A stretch of DNA of 64,000 nt from Schaalia sp. HMT-172 (GTDB lineage: Bacteria > Actinomycetota > Actinomycetes > Actinomycetales > Actinomycetaceae). Below the pieces are notes generated by a model. The model had not been told where the DNA came from and made no database searches. It worked only from the letters and a program-made list of their open reading frames with translations. Positions 42,385 through 50,985 of the stretch are shown in pieces; within the stretch, counting starts at the first letter, position 1, and every line of letters starts with the position of its first letter. The translations under genes were made by a program, and so were the position numbers. The stretch lies in contig NZ_CP130058.1 of the NCBI RefSeq assembly GCF_030644365.1, positions 1,798,001-1,862,000 of the forward strand, read 5' to 3'.

Positions 42385-43368
42385 CTACAGGTCGACCGAG
42401 CGCCCGGTGGCTGCCGAGGAGAGGATGGCCTCGACGACGCGCAGGTTGTCCAGGGCCTCGTCCATGGTGACGTGCTCGGCGCCCACGCCGAGGATGGCGT
42501 CGCGGAAGCGCTCGTGTTCGAGGGCGAGGGGCTCGCGCTTGGTGAGGGCGTAGCGCACGACCTGGCCCTCGCTCACCCCGCGGAAGGCGGCGATGGCGTC
42601 CCATTGCAGGGGCGCGTGGCCGTTTTCGTAGAAGGTCAGGTCCCCCATCGCGGTGTCGGCGACAAGCGCGCCGCGCTCCCCCGTCACGATGGTCGTGCGG
42701 TCCTTGTAGGGGGTCAGCCAGTTGACGAGGTGGTTGACGAGGATGCCGCCTGCAAGCACGCCCGAGGCGACCATCATGTCCTCGTGCACTCGCCCCGAGC
42801 GCGCGGACGTGCGCGCGTAGATGCTCTCGTAGGGGGCGCCAGCCACCCACGCGGCCAGGTCCACGTCGTGCGTGGCCAGGTCTTTGACCACGCCGACGTC
42901 GCTGATGCGGGCGGGGAAGGGAGACTGGCGGCGCGTCGCGATCTGCTCGATCTCGCCCAGTTGTCCCTGGGCGATGCGCCTGCGCATGTCGATGAGCGCC
43001 GGGTTGCAGCGCTCGACGTAGCCGACTGCCCCCACGAGGCCCGAGGCCGCGAAGGCGTCGCGGATGCGCGCTCCGGCCTCGACGCTCGTGGCGAGGGGCT
43101 TTTCGACGAGGGTGTGCACCCCGGCCTCGGCCAGCGCCAGGGCTGCGGCCTCGTGGTGGGCGGTGGGCGCGGCGATGATCGCGGCGTCGATGCCAGCCTC
43201 GATCAGCTCCTCGACGCCGCCCAGGACGGGCAGGTCGCCGGCGACGCCGAAGCGGTCGCCGCCCGGGTCGGCGAGGGCGACGAGGTCCACGCCTGCGGTG
43301 GCGCGAGCGTTGCGCACGTGGTGTCGGCCCATCGAGCCGATGCCGAGGATCCCGAGGCGAATGCTCAT
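42385..43368 (-). CDS. Gfo/Idh/MocA oxidoreductase, WbpB/WlbA-like
   Basis: A 327-residue NAD-dependent sugar dehydrogenase. Rossmann motif GILGIGSMGRHHVRNA, the EKP motif LVEKPLATS and VVKDLATHDVDLAAW are diagnostic of the family. Position after an aminotransferase and an acetyltransferase suggests it is the C3 dehydrogenase of UDP-N-acetylglucosaminuronic acid (WbpB/WlbA), which generates the 3-keto sugar for transamination. ATG 43368 lies 1 nt after the aminotransferase stop. Confidence 0.82.
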   Translation of the reverse strand: MSIRLGILGIGSMGRHHVRNARATAGVDLVALADPGGDRFGVAGDLPVLGGVEELIEAGIDAAIIAAPTAHHEAAALALAEAGVHTLVEKPLATSVEAGARIRDAFAASGLVGAVGYVERCNPALIDMRRRIAQGQLGEIEQIATRRQSPFPARISDVGVVKDLATHDVDLAAWVAGAPYESIYARTSARSGRVHEDMMVASGVLAGGILVNHLVNWLTPYKDRTTIVTGERGALVADTAMGDLTFYENGHAPLQWDAIAAFRGVSEGQVVRYALTKREPLALEHERFRDAILGVGAEHVTMDEALDNLRVVEAILSSAATGRSVDL

Positions 43369-43369
43369 G

Positions 43370-44470
43370 TCAGGCCCCCGCTTGGGCGAGCGTGTTGACG
43401 CCGTGCACGATGCGTTCCAGCTCGATGGGCGTCAGGGAGGGGTAGATCGGCAGGGAGAGGACCTGGTCGGCGGCCTCGCGCGTGGCGGGCAGCTCCGCAC
43501 AGGGGGCGTAGCGGGCCAGGGAGGGCAGCTCGTGGTTCGGGATCGGGTAGTAGACGCCCGAGCCGACGCCGTATTCCTCGCGCAGGGCGTCGGCGAAACC
43601 GTCGCGGTCTTCTTCCACGCGGATCGTGTACTGGTGGTAGACGTGGGTGGCGCCGGGGGCGACGTGCGGGACGGTGACGCCGCGCAGGTGGGCGTCCAGG
43701 AACGCGGCGTTGCTTTGACGCGCGCGCGTCCACGCACCGACCTTGGTCAGTTGGACGCGCCCGATGGCGGCGTGGATGTCGGTCATGCGGTTGTTGAGGC
43801 CCACGATTTCGTTGGCGTAGCGCGTCTCCATGCCCTGGTTGCGCGCGAGCCGCACGCCTCGGATGATTTCGGGGTCGGTGGAGGTGACCATGCCTCCCTC
43901 GCCGCTGGTCATGTTCTTCGTCGGGTAGAAGGAGAAGGCCGCGAAGGTGCCGAAGGAGCCGACCGCGCGCCCGTGCAGGGTGGCGCCGTGGGCCTGGGCG
44001 GCGTCCTCGAAGACCATGAGGCCGCGCTCGTCGGCGATCGCCTGGAGCGCGTCCATGGGAGCGGGGTGGCCGTAGAGGTGGACGGGCATGATGGCCCGCG
44101 TGCGCTGCGTGATTGCGGCTTCGACTCCGGCCGGGGACAGCGTGAAGGTGAGCGGGTCGATGTCGGCGAACACGGGGGTCGCGCCCGTGATGGCGACCGA
44201 GTTGGCGGTGGCCGCGAAGGTGAAGGAGGGGACGATGACCTCGTCGCCCGGTCCGATCCCGGCGGCGAGCAGGCCCAGGTGCAGGGCCGAGGTCCCCGAG
44301 TTGACCGCGGCTGCCCGGGTTCCGGGCACGAGGGCGGCGGCGAACTCCTCCTCGAAGGCGGCGACCTGGGGGCCCTGGGCGATCATGCCGGTGCGCATGA
44401 CGGCGGCGACGGCCTCGATCTCTTCCTCGCCGATGAGCGGGCGCGCGGGCGGAATGAACGGATGGGTCAC
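43370..44470 (-). CDS. DegT/DnrJ/EryC1/StrS aminotransferase, WbpE-like
   Basis: A 366-residue PLP-dependent sugar aminotransferase. N-terminal PPARPLIGEEEIEAV, NSGTSALHLGLLAAGIGPGDE, EDAAQAHGA, and the PLP-lysine region FSFYPTKNMTSGEGG are all present. It should aminate a 3-keto nucleotide sugar made by the adjacent oxidoreductase, as in WbpE/WlbC. GTG 44470 overlaps the acetyltransferase stop (GTGA). Confidence 0.88.
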   Translation of the reverse strand: MTHPFIPPARPLIGEEEIEAVAAVMRTGMIAQGPQVAAFEEEFAAALVPGTRAAAVNSGTSALHLGLLAAGIGPGDEVIVPSFTFAATANSVAITGATPVFADIDPLTFTLSPAGVEAAITQRTRAIMPVHLYGHPAPMDALQAIADERGLMVFEDAAQAHGATLHGRAVGSFGTFAAFSFYPTKNMTSGEGGMVTSTDPEIIRGVRLARNQGMETRYANEIVGLNNRMTDIHAAIGRVQLTKVGAWTRARQSNAAFLDAHLRGVTVPHVAPGATHVYHQYTIRVEEDRDGFADALREEYGVGSGVYYPIPNHELPSLARYAPCAELPATREAADQVLSLPIYPSLTPIELERIVHGVNTLAQAGA

Positions 44471-45141
44471 GGCTGGTCCTCACGGTTGCGGGCGGGCGCC
44501 TCGGCGGTATTCGTGGACGAGGCCTGGGCCTCCTCGGGTGAGAGGGTGTCGTCTCGCTCGATGTAGCGGCGGCCCGTGGCCGGGCACACCCACATGGCTG
44601 TCCCTGCCTCGTGCCCGGCTGGCGCGTCGGGGTCGGCGGCGACGAGGGGCACCCCGGCCTCGCCGACCCATCCGACGCGGCGCGCGGGGACGCCGACGAC
44701 GAGGGCGTAGGGGGCGACGTCGCGCGTGACGACCGCGCCGGCCCCGACCGAGGCCCAGGCGCCGATCCTCACGGGGGCCACGCACACGGCGCGCGCCCCG
44801 ATGGCGGCGCCTCGTTCGACGGTGACGCCGACGCGATCCCAGTCCGAGGCGCTCTTGAGTGAGCCGTCGGGGTTGATGGCGCGGGGAGCGTGATCGTTCG
44901 TGAACACGGCGGCGGGGCCGACGAAGACGCCGTCGGCCAGGGAGGCGGGCTCGTAGATGAGGGCGTAGTTCTGGATCTTGCAGCGATCCCCGACTCTCAC
45001 GCCTTCGCCGATGTAGGCGCCGCGCCCGACGATCGTCTCCTCGCCGATGCTCGCGTCCTCGCGCACCTGCGCCAGGTGCCACACGCGCGCGTTGTCGGCG
45101 ACCCGGGCGCTGGGCGCCACGTCGGCGCTGGGCTCGATCAC
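44467..45141 (-). CDS. Left-handed beta-helix acetyltransferase, WbpD/WlbB-like
   Basis: A 224-residue hexapeptide-repeat acyltransferase. Repeats of the I-G-x-x-x-x-I/V type run through residues 10-150 (IGEETIVGRGAYIGEGVRVG), with FTNDHAPRA and VGAGAVVTRDVAPYALVVGVPAR typical of 3-amino-sugar N-acetyltransferases. A C-terminal tail contains WVCPATGRRYIERD. GTG 45141 with GGAG at 6 nt is chosen over longer versions. It is first in the WbpD-E-B-like operon. Confidence 0.82.
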   Translation of the reverse strand: MIEPSADVAPSARVADNARVWHLAQVREDASIGEETIVGRGAYIGEGVRVGDRCKIQNYALIYEPASLADGVFVGPAAVFTNDHAPRAINPDGSLKSASDWDRVGVTVERGAAIGARAVCVAPVRIGAWASVGAGAVVTRDVAPYALVVGVPARRVGWVGEAGVPLVAADPDAPAGHEAGTAMWVCPATGRRYIERDDTLSPEEAQASSTNTAEAPARNREDQP

Positions 45142-45250
45142 GGTATCTCCCTCGTGTGTTCTCACGCGCGCGTGCGCGCCGCTTCGGCGGTGTCCCACCA
45201 GATAGCAACACTATAGGCGCGCGCCCACCCCGATGTGCGACACTAATTGA

Positions 45251-45931
45251 ATGCAGATGCGCTCCGACACGTGGGTCGTGATCCCCGCGTTCAACGAGGC
45301 GCCCGTCATCGGGGGCGTCGTTGCTGGCGTGCGCGCTCTCTTCCCCCGCGTCCTCGTGGTGGACGACGCTTCCGACGACGACACCGCGGTGATCGCGCGC
45401 GCGGCGGGAGCCTACACGGCCACGCACCCGATCAACCTGGGGCAGGGTGCCGCGCTGCAGACCGGCTTCGAGGCGGCGCTCGCGCGCGGGGCGCGCTACG
45501 TGGTGACCTTCGACGCCGACGGCCAGCACGACCCCGCCGAGGCGGCGGCCATGGTCGCGCGCGCCGACGAGGAGAACCTGGCCTTCGTCCTCGGGTCGCG
45601 TTTCCTGGACGGCGGGGATGCCCGCGTCGGTGCCCTCAAGCGGGCCGTGCTGCACATCGGCGCTCTTGCCGCCCGAGCGCGCACGGGCATGGCCCTGACC
45701 GACACGCACAACGGGCTGCGCGTCATCCGCGCCGACGCCCTCGCCCACGTGCACCTGACCCACGCGCGCATGGCTCACGCCTCGCAGATCGTGTCCCAGC
45801 TGGCCACCTGCGGCCTGCCCGGCGCCGAGCACCCCGTGACGATCTCCTACACGGACTACTCGCGGGCCAAGGGCCAGCCCCTGCTCAACTCCGTCAACAT
45901 CGTCGTCGACCTGGCGTTGGGGGGCCGATGA
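45251..45931 (+). CDS. GT2 family glycosyltransferase, DPM1-like (second pair)
   Basis: A 226-residue soluble GT-A enzyme with VIPAFNEAPVIGG, VVDDASDDDT and the metal motif FDADGQHD. Like the GT2 at 28634 it resembles polyprenyl-phosphate sugar synthases without membrane helices. ATG 45251 has no Shine-Dalgarno. Its stop overlaps the following DUF2304 gene (ATGA). Divergent from the WbpD-like gene. Confidence 0.85.
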   Translation: MQMRSDTWVVIPAFNEAPVIGGVVAGVRALFPRVLVVDDASDDDTAVIARAAGAYTATHPINLGQGAALQTGFEAALARGARYVVTFDADGQHDPAEAAAMVARADEENLAFVLGSRFLDGGDARVGALKRAVLHIGALAARARTGMALTDTHNGLRVIRADALAHVHLTHARMAHASQIVSQLATCGLPGAEHPVTISYTDYSRAKGQPLLNSVNIVVDLALGGR

Positions 45932-46398
45932 GCGCCTACCTGTTGATCCGCGTCCTCCTGATCGCCGCGCTGGCTGCCACCGCCTGGTGGCTGATTCGCC
46001 CGGTGTCCTCCGCGTCCTCCCTGGCCCTGCGCCGCATCGGCATCGGCGCGCTCGTCGCGGCCGCCATCGTGGCGATCCTCGTCCCCTCGCTGGCAAACAC
46101 GCTGGCCCGGGCCATCGGGGTCGACCGCGGGGTGAATCTGATCGTCTACGGCCTCGTCATCGCGCTGATCGCGCAGATGGTGACCGCCTATCGGCGTGAG
46201 GCGCGCATGGAGGCGCGTGTGGCCTCGCTCGCCCGCGCCCTCGCCCTCTCACACGTCCTTTCCCCTGAAACGACGAGGGAAAACACCGCCGCCCCCACTG
46301 CTCAGCGCGAGGGCGAGCAGGAAGTGGAACGCGCCGCTTCCTGCCCCGCTTCCCCGACAAATACGCCGGATAACGATATGGTTACAAGTGATGAGTAA
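45928..46398 (+). CDS. DUF2304 membrane protein (second pair)
   Basis: A 156-residue protein with membrane helices near residues 5-23, 35-52 and 69-87, then a coiled-coil and low-complexity tail. It is the DUF2304 partner of the upstream GT2, overlapping by ATGA. Its 3' end overlaps the following LCP gene by 8 nt, so GT2, DUF2304 and LCP are one transcription unit. Confidence 0.78.
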   Translation: MSAYLLIRVLLIAALAATAWWLIRPVSSASSLALRRIGIGALVAAAIVAILVPSLANTLARAIGVDRGVNLIVYGLVIALIAQMVTAYRREARMEARVASLARALALSHVLSPETTRENTAAPTAQREGEQEVERAASCPASPTNTPDNDMVTSDE

Positions 46399-47734
46399 CG
46401 TGAATCTGCGACCGATCCAGCACTCGGCTGTCAATTACGGCCGCTTTGGACTTGTGCGATACGCGCTCGCCGTTGTGATGGCTGGCGTTCTCTTCGTTGC
46501 GTCAACGGGAGGCTTCCTCTACGCCAACCTCATCACGCAATTCGCTAACCGCGTCGTCAACATCGATGCCTACTCGATCGACGGCCAGACCAAGGCGACA
46601 CCGGATTCTTTCGACGGCCGCGCCGTCAACATCCTCGTGGTCGGCACCGACTCTCGCAGCGGCGCCAGCGGCGAGCTGGGCGCGGGCGACGAGGACGAGG
46701 TTCCCGGCCTGCGCAACGACTCGACGATGGTCATTCACGTCAGCGCCGACCGCTCGCGCGTGCAGATCGTCTCGATCCCGCGCGACACCCTGGTGGACAT
46801 CCCCGCCTGTAAGCACCGCGACGGGACCATCAGCGAGCCGACCAGCGACGACATGTTCAACAACGCGATGGTTTACGGCGCGAACGGCGGCGACGCTCCG
46901 GAGGACGTCGGTCCCGGCATCGCCTGCGTGAAGTCCACCGTCGAGAAGCTCTCCGACATGACAATCGACGCCTTCATGGTCGTTGACTTCGCGGGCTTCG
47001 TGCGCATGATCGACGCGCTCGGCGGCGTCTGGTTCAACATCCCCGAGCGCATCGACGATGATTCCGCTCAGCTCTACATCGACGCGGGCTGCTGGAAGCT
47101 GTCGGGCACGCACGCGCTGGCCTACATGCGTTCGCGCAAGGCCCAAGGCGATGGCTCCGACATCTCGCGCATTGGCCGCCAGCAGCAGCTGATTTCCGCG
47201 ATGCTGCGCGAGCTTCAGGCCAAGGACTACGTCACCGACTCCGGCGCGCTCCTCACCTTCCTGCAGGCCGCGATCCAGGCCGTCAACGTCTCCCCGAACC
47301 TGGGCGACGCCAGCGCGGATGCTTCCTTGCTGATCAACGTGCTGCAGAAGGTCGACCGTTCCAACATCCAGTTCGTGACGATGCCGGTCGCGGAACCCTC
47401 CTGGGATCCGAACCGCCGCATCCCCTCCGAGCCGATGGCCCGCAACGTGTGGAACGCCCTGAAGAACGACCAGGCCCTGCCCGTGGGCACGACCTACACG
47501 GACGGTAACGGCGCCCAGCTGGTCGTGCCCGACCCGACCGTGGCCACCGCGCCCCCCGCGCCGACCCCGTCGACGACCCCGTCGGCGACGCCGTCGGCAA
47601 CCGCAGGCCCGAGCGACGATTCGAACGCGAACCCCGCGGATAACACCGAGCAGTCCGCCTCCGTCGAGAACAACGCGGCCAACGAGGCCGCGGCCCAGCA
47701 GAACGCGGCTACCTGCCCGCCGAAGGACAAATGA
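46391..47734 (+). CDS. LytR-CpsA-Psr family ligase 1
   Basis: A 447-residue LCP protein that would transfer lipid-linked polymers to peptidoglycan. Membrane anchor at about residues 21-47, LCP core with LVVGTDSRSGASGE, NDSTMVIHVS, VSIPRDTLVDIP, and DISRIGRQQQLI carrying the conserved Arg residues. The C-terminal 80 residues are Pro/Thr/Ala-rich. ATG 46391 lies inside the end of the DUF2304 gene, without a clear Shine-Dalgarno. The stop overlaps the next LCP gene (ATGA). Confidence 0.9.
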   Translation: MSNVNLRPIQHSAVNYGRFGLVRYALAVVMAGVLFVASTGGFLYANLITQFANRVVNIDAYSIDGQTKATPDSFDGRAVNILVVGTDSRSGASGELGAGDEDEVPGLRNDSTMVIHVSADRSRVQIVSIPRDTLVDIPACKHRDGTISEPTSDDMFNNAMVYGANGGDAPEDVGPGIACVKSTVEKLSDMTIDAFMVVDFAGFVRMIDALGGVWFNIPERIDDDSAQLYIDAGCWKLSGTHALAYMRSRKAQGDGSDISRIGRQQQLISAMLRELQAKDYVTDSGALLTFLQAAIQAVNVSPNLGDASADASLLINVLQKVDRSNIQFVTMPVAEPSWDPNRRIPSEPMARNVWNALKNDQALPVGTTYTDGNGAQLVVPDPTVATAPPAPTPSTTPSATPSATAGPSDDSNANPADNTEQSASVENNAANEAAAQQNAATCPPKDK

Positions 47735-49125
47735 GCACTCCTCCCTCGTTTACGCCCGACCCGAAACGACGCCGCCCCGGCTCCGATGACGCTCACGTCG
47801 TCGGCGAAGAGGCCCGAAGCGGCGCGCCCACTCCCCCGCCGGAGGCGATAGCGCCGCAGATGTGGAGGATCTCCGAGGACGAGGCCGACGCCGCGCGCCC
47901 GCTGATGCCTCGTACCCTGGACCAGCCGCAGCGCGACTCCTCGCCGATCTTCCCGAGGCGTTCCGCACCCCAGCCGGCGCCCCCGTCCTACCAGCCCGCG
48001 TCGGCCTCGAACCCGCCGTCGTACGCGCCCGGCTCCGGGCGTGCAGCGCAGCCCGTCTCCTCCGGCTCGGGCACCTACGCGCCCTCGGGTAACGGGCCTC
48101 GCCAGGTGACGATCAACCGCTCCCAGGCCGCTCCCGTGGCGCCCCCGCGCAGCGCCGCCCCGGCCTCGGCCCCCAGGCCACGCCGCAGGCGCCGCCACCC
48201 GATCCTGAAGACCCTGTGCCTCTTCCTGGTGATCGTCCTCGCGTGGGGAGGCTTCCTCCTGTGGGACGCCAACACGAACATGGGCCGGGTCAGCGCCCTG
48301 TCGGGCGCCGCCGACACGCCCGGCACGACCTACCTGCTGGCCGGCTCCGACTCGCGCGCCGACGGCGCCGTCAAGGACGGCTTCGACGAGTCCGAGCGCG
48401 CCGACTCGATCATGCTGGTCAACGTCGCACCCAACGGTCAGGCGGTCGCCCTGTCGATTCCCCGCGACACCTACGCGGAGATCCCGGGGGTCGGCTGGGA
48501 CAAGATCAACGCCTCCTACGCCTACGGCGGCCCCCAGCTGCTCGTCGAGACGGTCGAGAAGCTCACCGGACTGACCGTCGATCATTTCGTCCAGATCGGC
48601 ATGGGTGCCGTGCCCGACATGGTGGACGCCGTCGGCGGCGTCGAGCTGTGCTACGACAACGACGCGGACGACCAGTATTCGGGACTCAAGTGGACCGCGG
48701 GCTGCCACACGGTGGACGGGACCACGGCACTGCAGTTCTCACGCATGCGCTACCAGGACCCAGAGGGCGACATCGGGCGCACCAAGCGCCAGCGCCAGGT
48801 CATCTCCAAGGTGATCGCTTCGGCGGCCTCCCCCGCGACCCTCGTGAACCCCGCGAAGACCCTGCGCGTGGAGCGCGCGGGCTCGAAGTCCTTCACGGTG
48901 GACCAGGACTCCTCCGTCCTCACGGTCGGCGCCCTCGTCATGGCACTGCGCAGCGCCTCCTCGAATCAGATGATGGGCGTCCCGCCGATCGAGTCGCTGA
49001 ACTTCACGACCAGCGCCGGCGCCTCGGCGGTGCTGCTGCGCGACACGACAGCCGACGACTTCTTCGCCAAGCTGCGGGCCGGTACCCTCACCACCTCCGA
49101 CCTCAACCAGGTCGACGGCGTCTAG
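47731..49125 (+). CDS. LytR-CpsA-Psr family ligase 2
   Basis: A 464-residue LCP protein. A Pro/Ser-rich cytosolic region of about 150 residues precedes a membrane helix (about 155-177) and the LCP core: LLAGSDSRADGA, ERADSIMLVNV, LSIPRDTYAEIP, DIGRTKRQRQVI. It is adjacent to LCP 1 and followed by a strong terminator. Two LCPs in one unit with GT2/DUF2304 suggest attachment of the locus polysaccharide to the wall. Confidence 0.9.
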   Translation: MSTPPSFTPDPKRRRPGSDDAHVVGEEARSGAPTPPPEAIAPQMWRISEDEADAARPLMPRTLDQPQRDSSPIFPRRSAPQPAPPSYQPASASNPPSYAPGSGRAAQPVSSGSGTYAPSGNGPRQVTINRSQAAPVAPPRSAAPASAPRPRRRRRHPILKTLCLFLVIVLAWGGFLLWDANTNMGRVSALSGAADTPGTTYLLAGSDSRADGAVKDGFDESERADSIMLVNVAPNGQAVALSIPRDTYAEIPGVGWDKINASYAYGGPQLLVETVEKLTGLTVDHFVQIGMGAVPDMVDAVGGVELCYDNDADDQYSGLKWTAGCHTVDGTTALQFSRMRYQDPEGDIGRTKRQRQVISKVIASAASPATLVNPAKTLRVERAGSKSFTVDQDSSVLTVGALVMALRSASSNQMMGVPPIESLNFTTSAGASAVLLRDTTADDFFAKLRAGTLTTSDLNQVDGV

Positions 49126-49147
49126 GCCGCGGCCGCCGCCGATACGA

Positions 49148-49189
49148 AAGCCCGGCCTCGTGTCCCTCTTCGGGACCGAGGCCGGGCTT
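49148..49189. terminator. Long bidirectional terminator between LCP and galE
   Basis: Perfect 13-bp stem AAGCCCGGCCTCG / CGAGGCCGGGCTT with a further GTCCC/GGGAC inner stem, then TTC. Confidence 0.85.
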
Positions 49190-49208
49190 CTTCGCGTTGT
49201 CCGCGCGC

Positions 49209-50204
49209 TCAGGCGCCGGGGACGGTGATCGGGCGCGGGCCCGCCTGCCAGCCCTCCCAGGCGGAGGTCAGGATTTCGTCGAGGCCGTTGTTGGCCTTCC
49301 ATCCCAGGTCGACGCCGATGGAGAGCGGGTCGCCGATGAGCTTGGGCGGGTCGCCGGCGCGCCGATCCAGCTCCTCGACGGGGAAGTCCCAGCCGATGAC
49401 GCGGCGCAGGCCGTCGATGATTTCGCGTACAGAGGTGCCCAGGCCGGTGCCCACGTTGTAGGTGTGGTGATCGGGCTGGCGGCCCTCGGCCAGGACGTCA
49501 AGGGCAGCGATGTGCGCCTCAGCCAGATCCAGGACGTGGATGTAGTCGCGCACGCAGGTGCCGTCCGGGGTGTCGTAGTCGGTGCCGAAAATCTTGGCGC
49601 TTTCCCCGCGCTCGATGCGGTCGAGGACCATGGGGATGAGGTTCATGATCGCGGGGTCGGCCAGGTCGGGCCATCCGGCGCCGGCGACGTTGAAGTAGCG
49701 CAGGCCAATCCACTTCAGGTCCCAGGCGCGCTCGCAGTCGGCCATCATCCATTCGCCGATCAGCTTGGTTTCGCCGTAGGGGTTGATGGGGTGGCCGGCC
49801 ATGTCCTCGGTGACGACCTCGGCGGTGGGGATACCGTAGACGGCAGCCGAGGAGGAGAAGATCATCTGGTCGACGCCGGTGTCCTCCATGGCGGCCAGCA
49901 CGTTGGCCATGCCGCCGATGTTTTGCTGGTAGTACCAGGTGGGGCGTGCGACGGATTCGCCGACCTGCTTGCGCGCGGAGAAGTGGATGACGGCGGTGAC
50001 GTCTTCGTCCACCATGAGGTTGGACAGGACGGAGCGCGCTTCGTCCGTGGCGACGTCGAGGCGAACCAGGGGCGTGTCCCCGATCCGCGCGGCGTTCGAG
50101 GTGGACAGGTCGTCGACGACGACAACGCGGTCCCCTCGCTGGCGTAGGAGACGGACAACATGGGCGCCAATGTAGCCAGCGCCGCCACAAACGAGAATGC
50201 TCAT
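49209..50204 (-). CDS. galE: UDP-glucose 4-epimerase
   Basis: A 331-residue GalE interconverting UDP-glucose and UDP-galactose (or their N-acetyl forms). N-terminal MSILVCGGAGYIGAHVVRLL, SSAAVYG, YGETK (YxxxK) and RYFNVAGAGW are intact. ATG 50204 has no Shine-Dalgarno; TATCCT lies 6 nt upstream. Ends just before the terminator shared with the LCP operon. It can supply galactose donors for the surface polymer. Confidence 0.93.
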   Translation of the reverse strand: MSILVCGGAGYIGAHVVRLLRQRGDRVVVVDDLSTSNAARIGDTPLVRLDVATDEARSVLSNLMVDEDVTAVIHFSARKQVGESVARPTWYYQQNIGGMANVLAAMEDTGVDQMIFSSSAAVYGIPTAEVVTEDMAGHPINPYGETKLIGEWMMADCERAWDLKWIGLRYFNVAGAGWPDLADPAIMNLIPMVLDRIERGESAKIFGTDYDTPDGTCVRDYIHVLDLAEAHIAALDVLAEGRQPDHHTYNVGTGLGTSVREIIDGLRRVIGWDFPVEELDRRAGDPPKLIGDPLSIGVDLGWKANNGLDEILTSAWEGWQAGPRPITVPGA

Positions 50205-50216
50205 GCGTTCAGGATA
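50205..50216 (-). promoter_or_regulatory. Leaderless-type -10 box for galE
   Basis: TATCCT (50211-50216, minus) 6 nt before ATG 50204. Confidence 0.5.
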
Positions 50217-50272
50217 CGACGCGGCGAGCACCCGTGGCTACCCGCACGGGGCTTGTGTTGGGGCGCTCCGGC

Positions 50273-50382
50273 GCGCTCAGGCGTGACGCGAGACGCGCTC
50301 AGGCGTGACGCGAGACGCGCTCAGGCGTGACGCGAGACGCGCTCAGGCGTGACGCGAGACGCGCTCAGGCGTGACGCGAGAC
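50273..50382. repeat. Five tandem 22-bp repeats overlapping the 3' end of purE
   Basis: The unit GCGCTCAGGCGTGACGCG plus AGAC is repeated exactly five times (50273, 50295, 50317, 50339, 50361), then diverges inside purE. The unit contains the last purE codons and its stop, so the repeats appear to be amplified copies of the gene's own end. 22 bp is not a multiple of 3, but the first stop read by purE is unchanged. Confidence 0.9.
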
Positions 50383-50919
50383 GCGCTCGGCGAGCGCGGC
50401 GCCCTTGGCGGAGGCCACGTCGCGCAGGTCCTTCTGGAAGTCGCGCATGGCGCCGCGCAGCGTCTCGGCACGCTCGCCTTCGCCGGCGCCAAGGATGCGG
50501 GCGGCGAGCAGGCCGGCGTTGCGTGCACCCGCAATGGACACGGTCGCGACGGGCACGCCGGCCGGCATCTGGACGATGGAGTGCAGGGAGTCGACGCCGT
50601 CGAGGTGCTTGAGGGGGACGGGGACGCCGATGACGGGCAGTTCGGTGAGGGCGGCGAGCATGCCGGGCAGGTGGGCGGCGCCGCCCGCGCCGGCGATGAT
50701 GACGCGCAGGCCCCGCGCGGAGGCAGACCGGCCGTAGGCGACCATGTCCTCGGGCATGCGGTGGGCGGAGACGACGCCGACTTCGCAGGCGATGCCGAAT
50801 TCGGCCAGGGCGGCGACGGCGGGTTCCATGGTGGGCCAGTCGGAGTCGGAGCCCATGACGACGCCGACGAGCGGACCCTCGCCGGTGGCCGTGAGCTGGA
50901 TGTCGAGGTCGGTGGTCAT
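50365..50919 (-). CDS. purE: N5-carboxyaminoimidazole ribonucleotide mutase
   Basis: A 184-residue class I PurE (N5-CAIR to CAIR in purine synthesis). The motifs [24 protein letters not shown] and [11 protein letters not shown] are present. About 20 residues extend beyond the usual N-terminus. ATG 50919 with AAAGGA upstream. It follows purK on the same strand; the very end of the gene lies in the 22-bp repeats. Confidence 0.95.
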   Translation of the reverse strand: MTTDLDIQLTATGEGPLVGVVMGSDSDWPTMEPAVAALAEFGIACEVGVVSAHRMPEDMVAYGRSASARGLRVIIAGAGGAAHLPGMLAALTELPVIGVPVPLKHLDGVDSLHSIVQMPAGVPVATVSIAGARNAGLLAARILGAGEGERAETLRGAMRDFQKDLRDVASAKGAALAERVSRHA

Positions 50920-50985
50920 GGGCGGTCCTTTCGGGTGGGACGAGGCCGCGGCGCGAACGCCGCTCAGCCCGGGGTGGGCGGTCGG

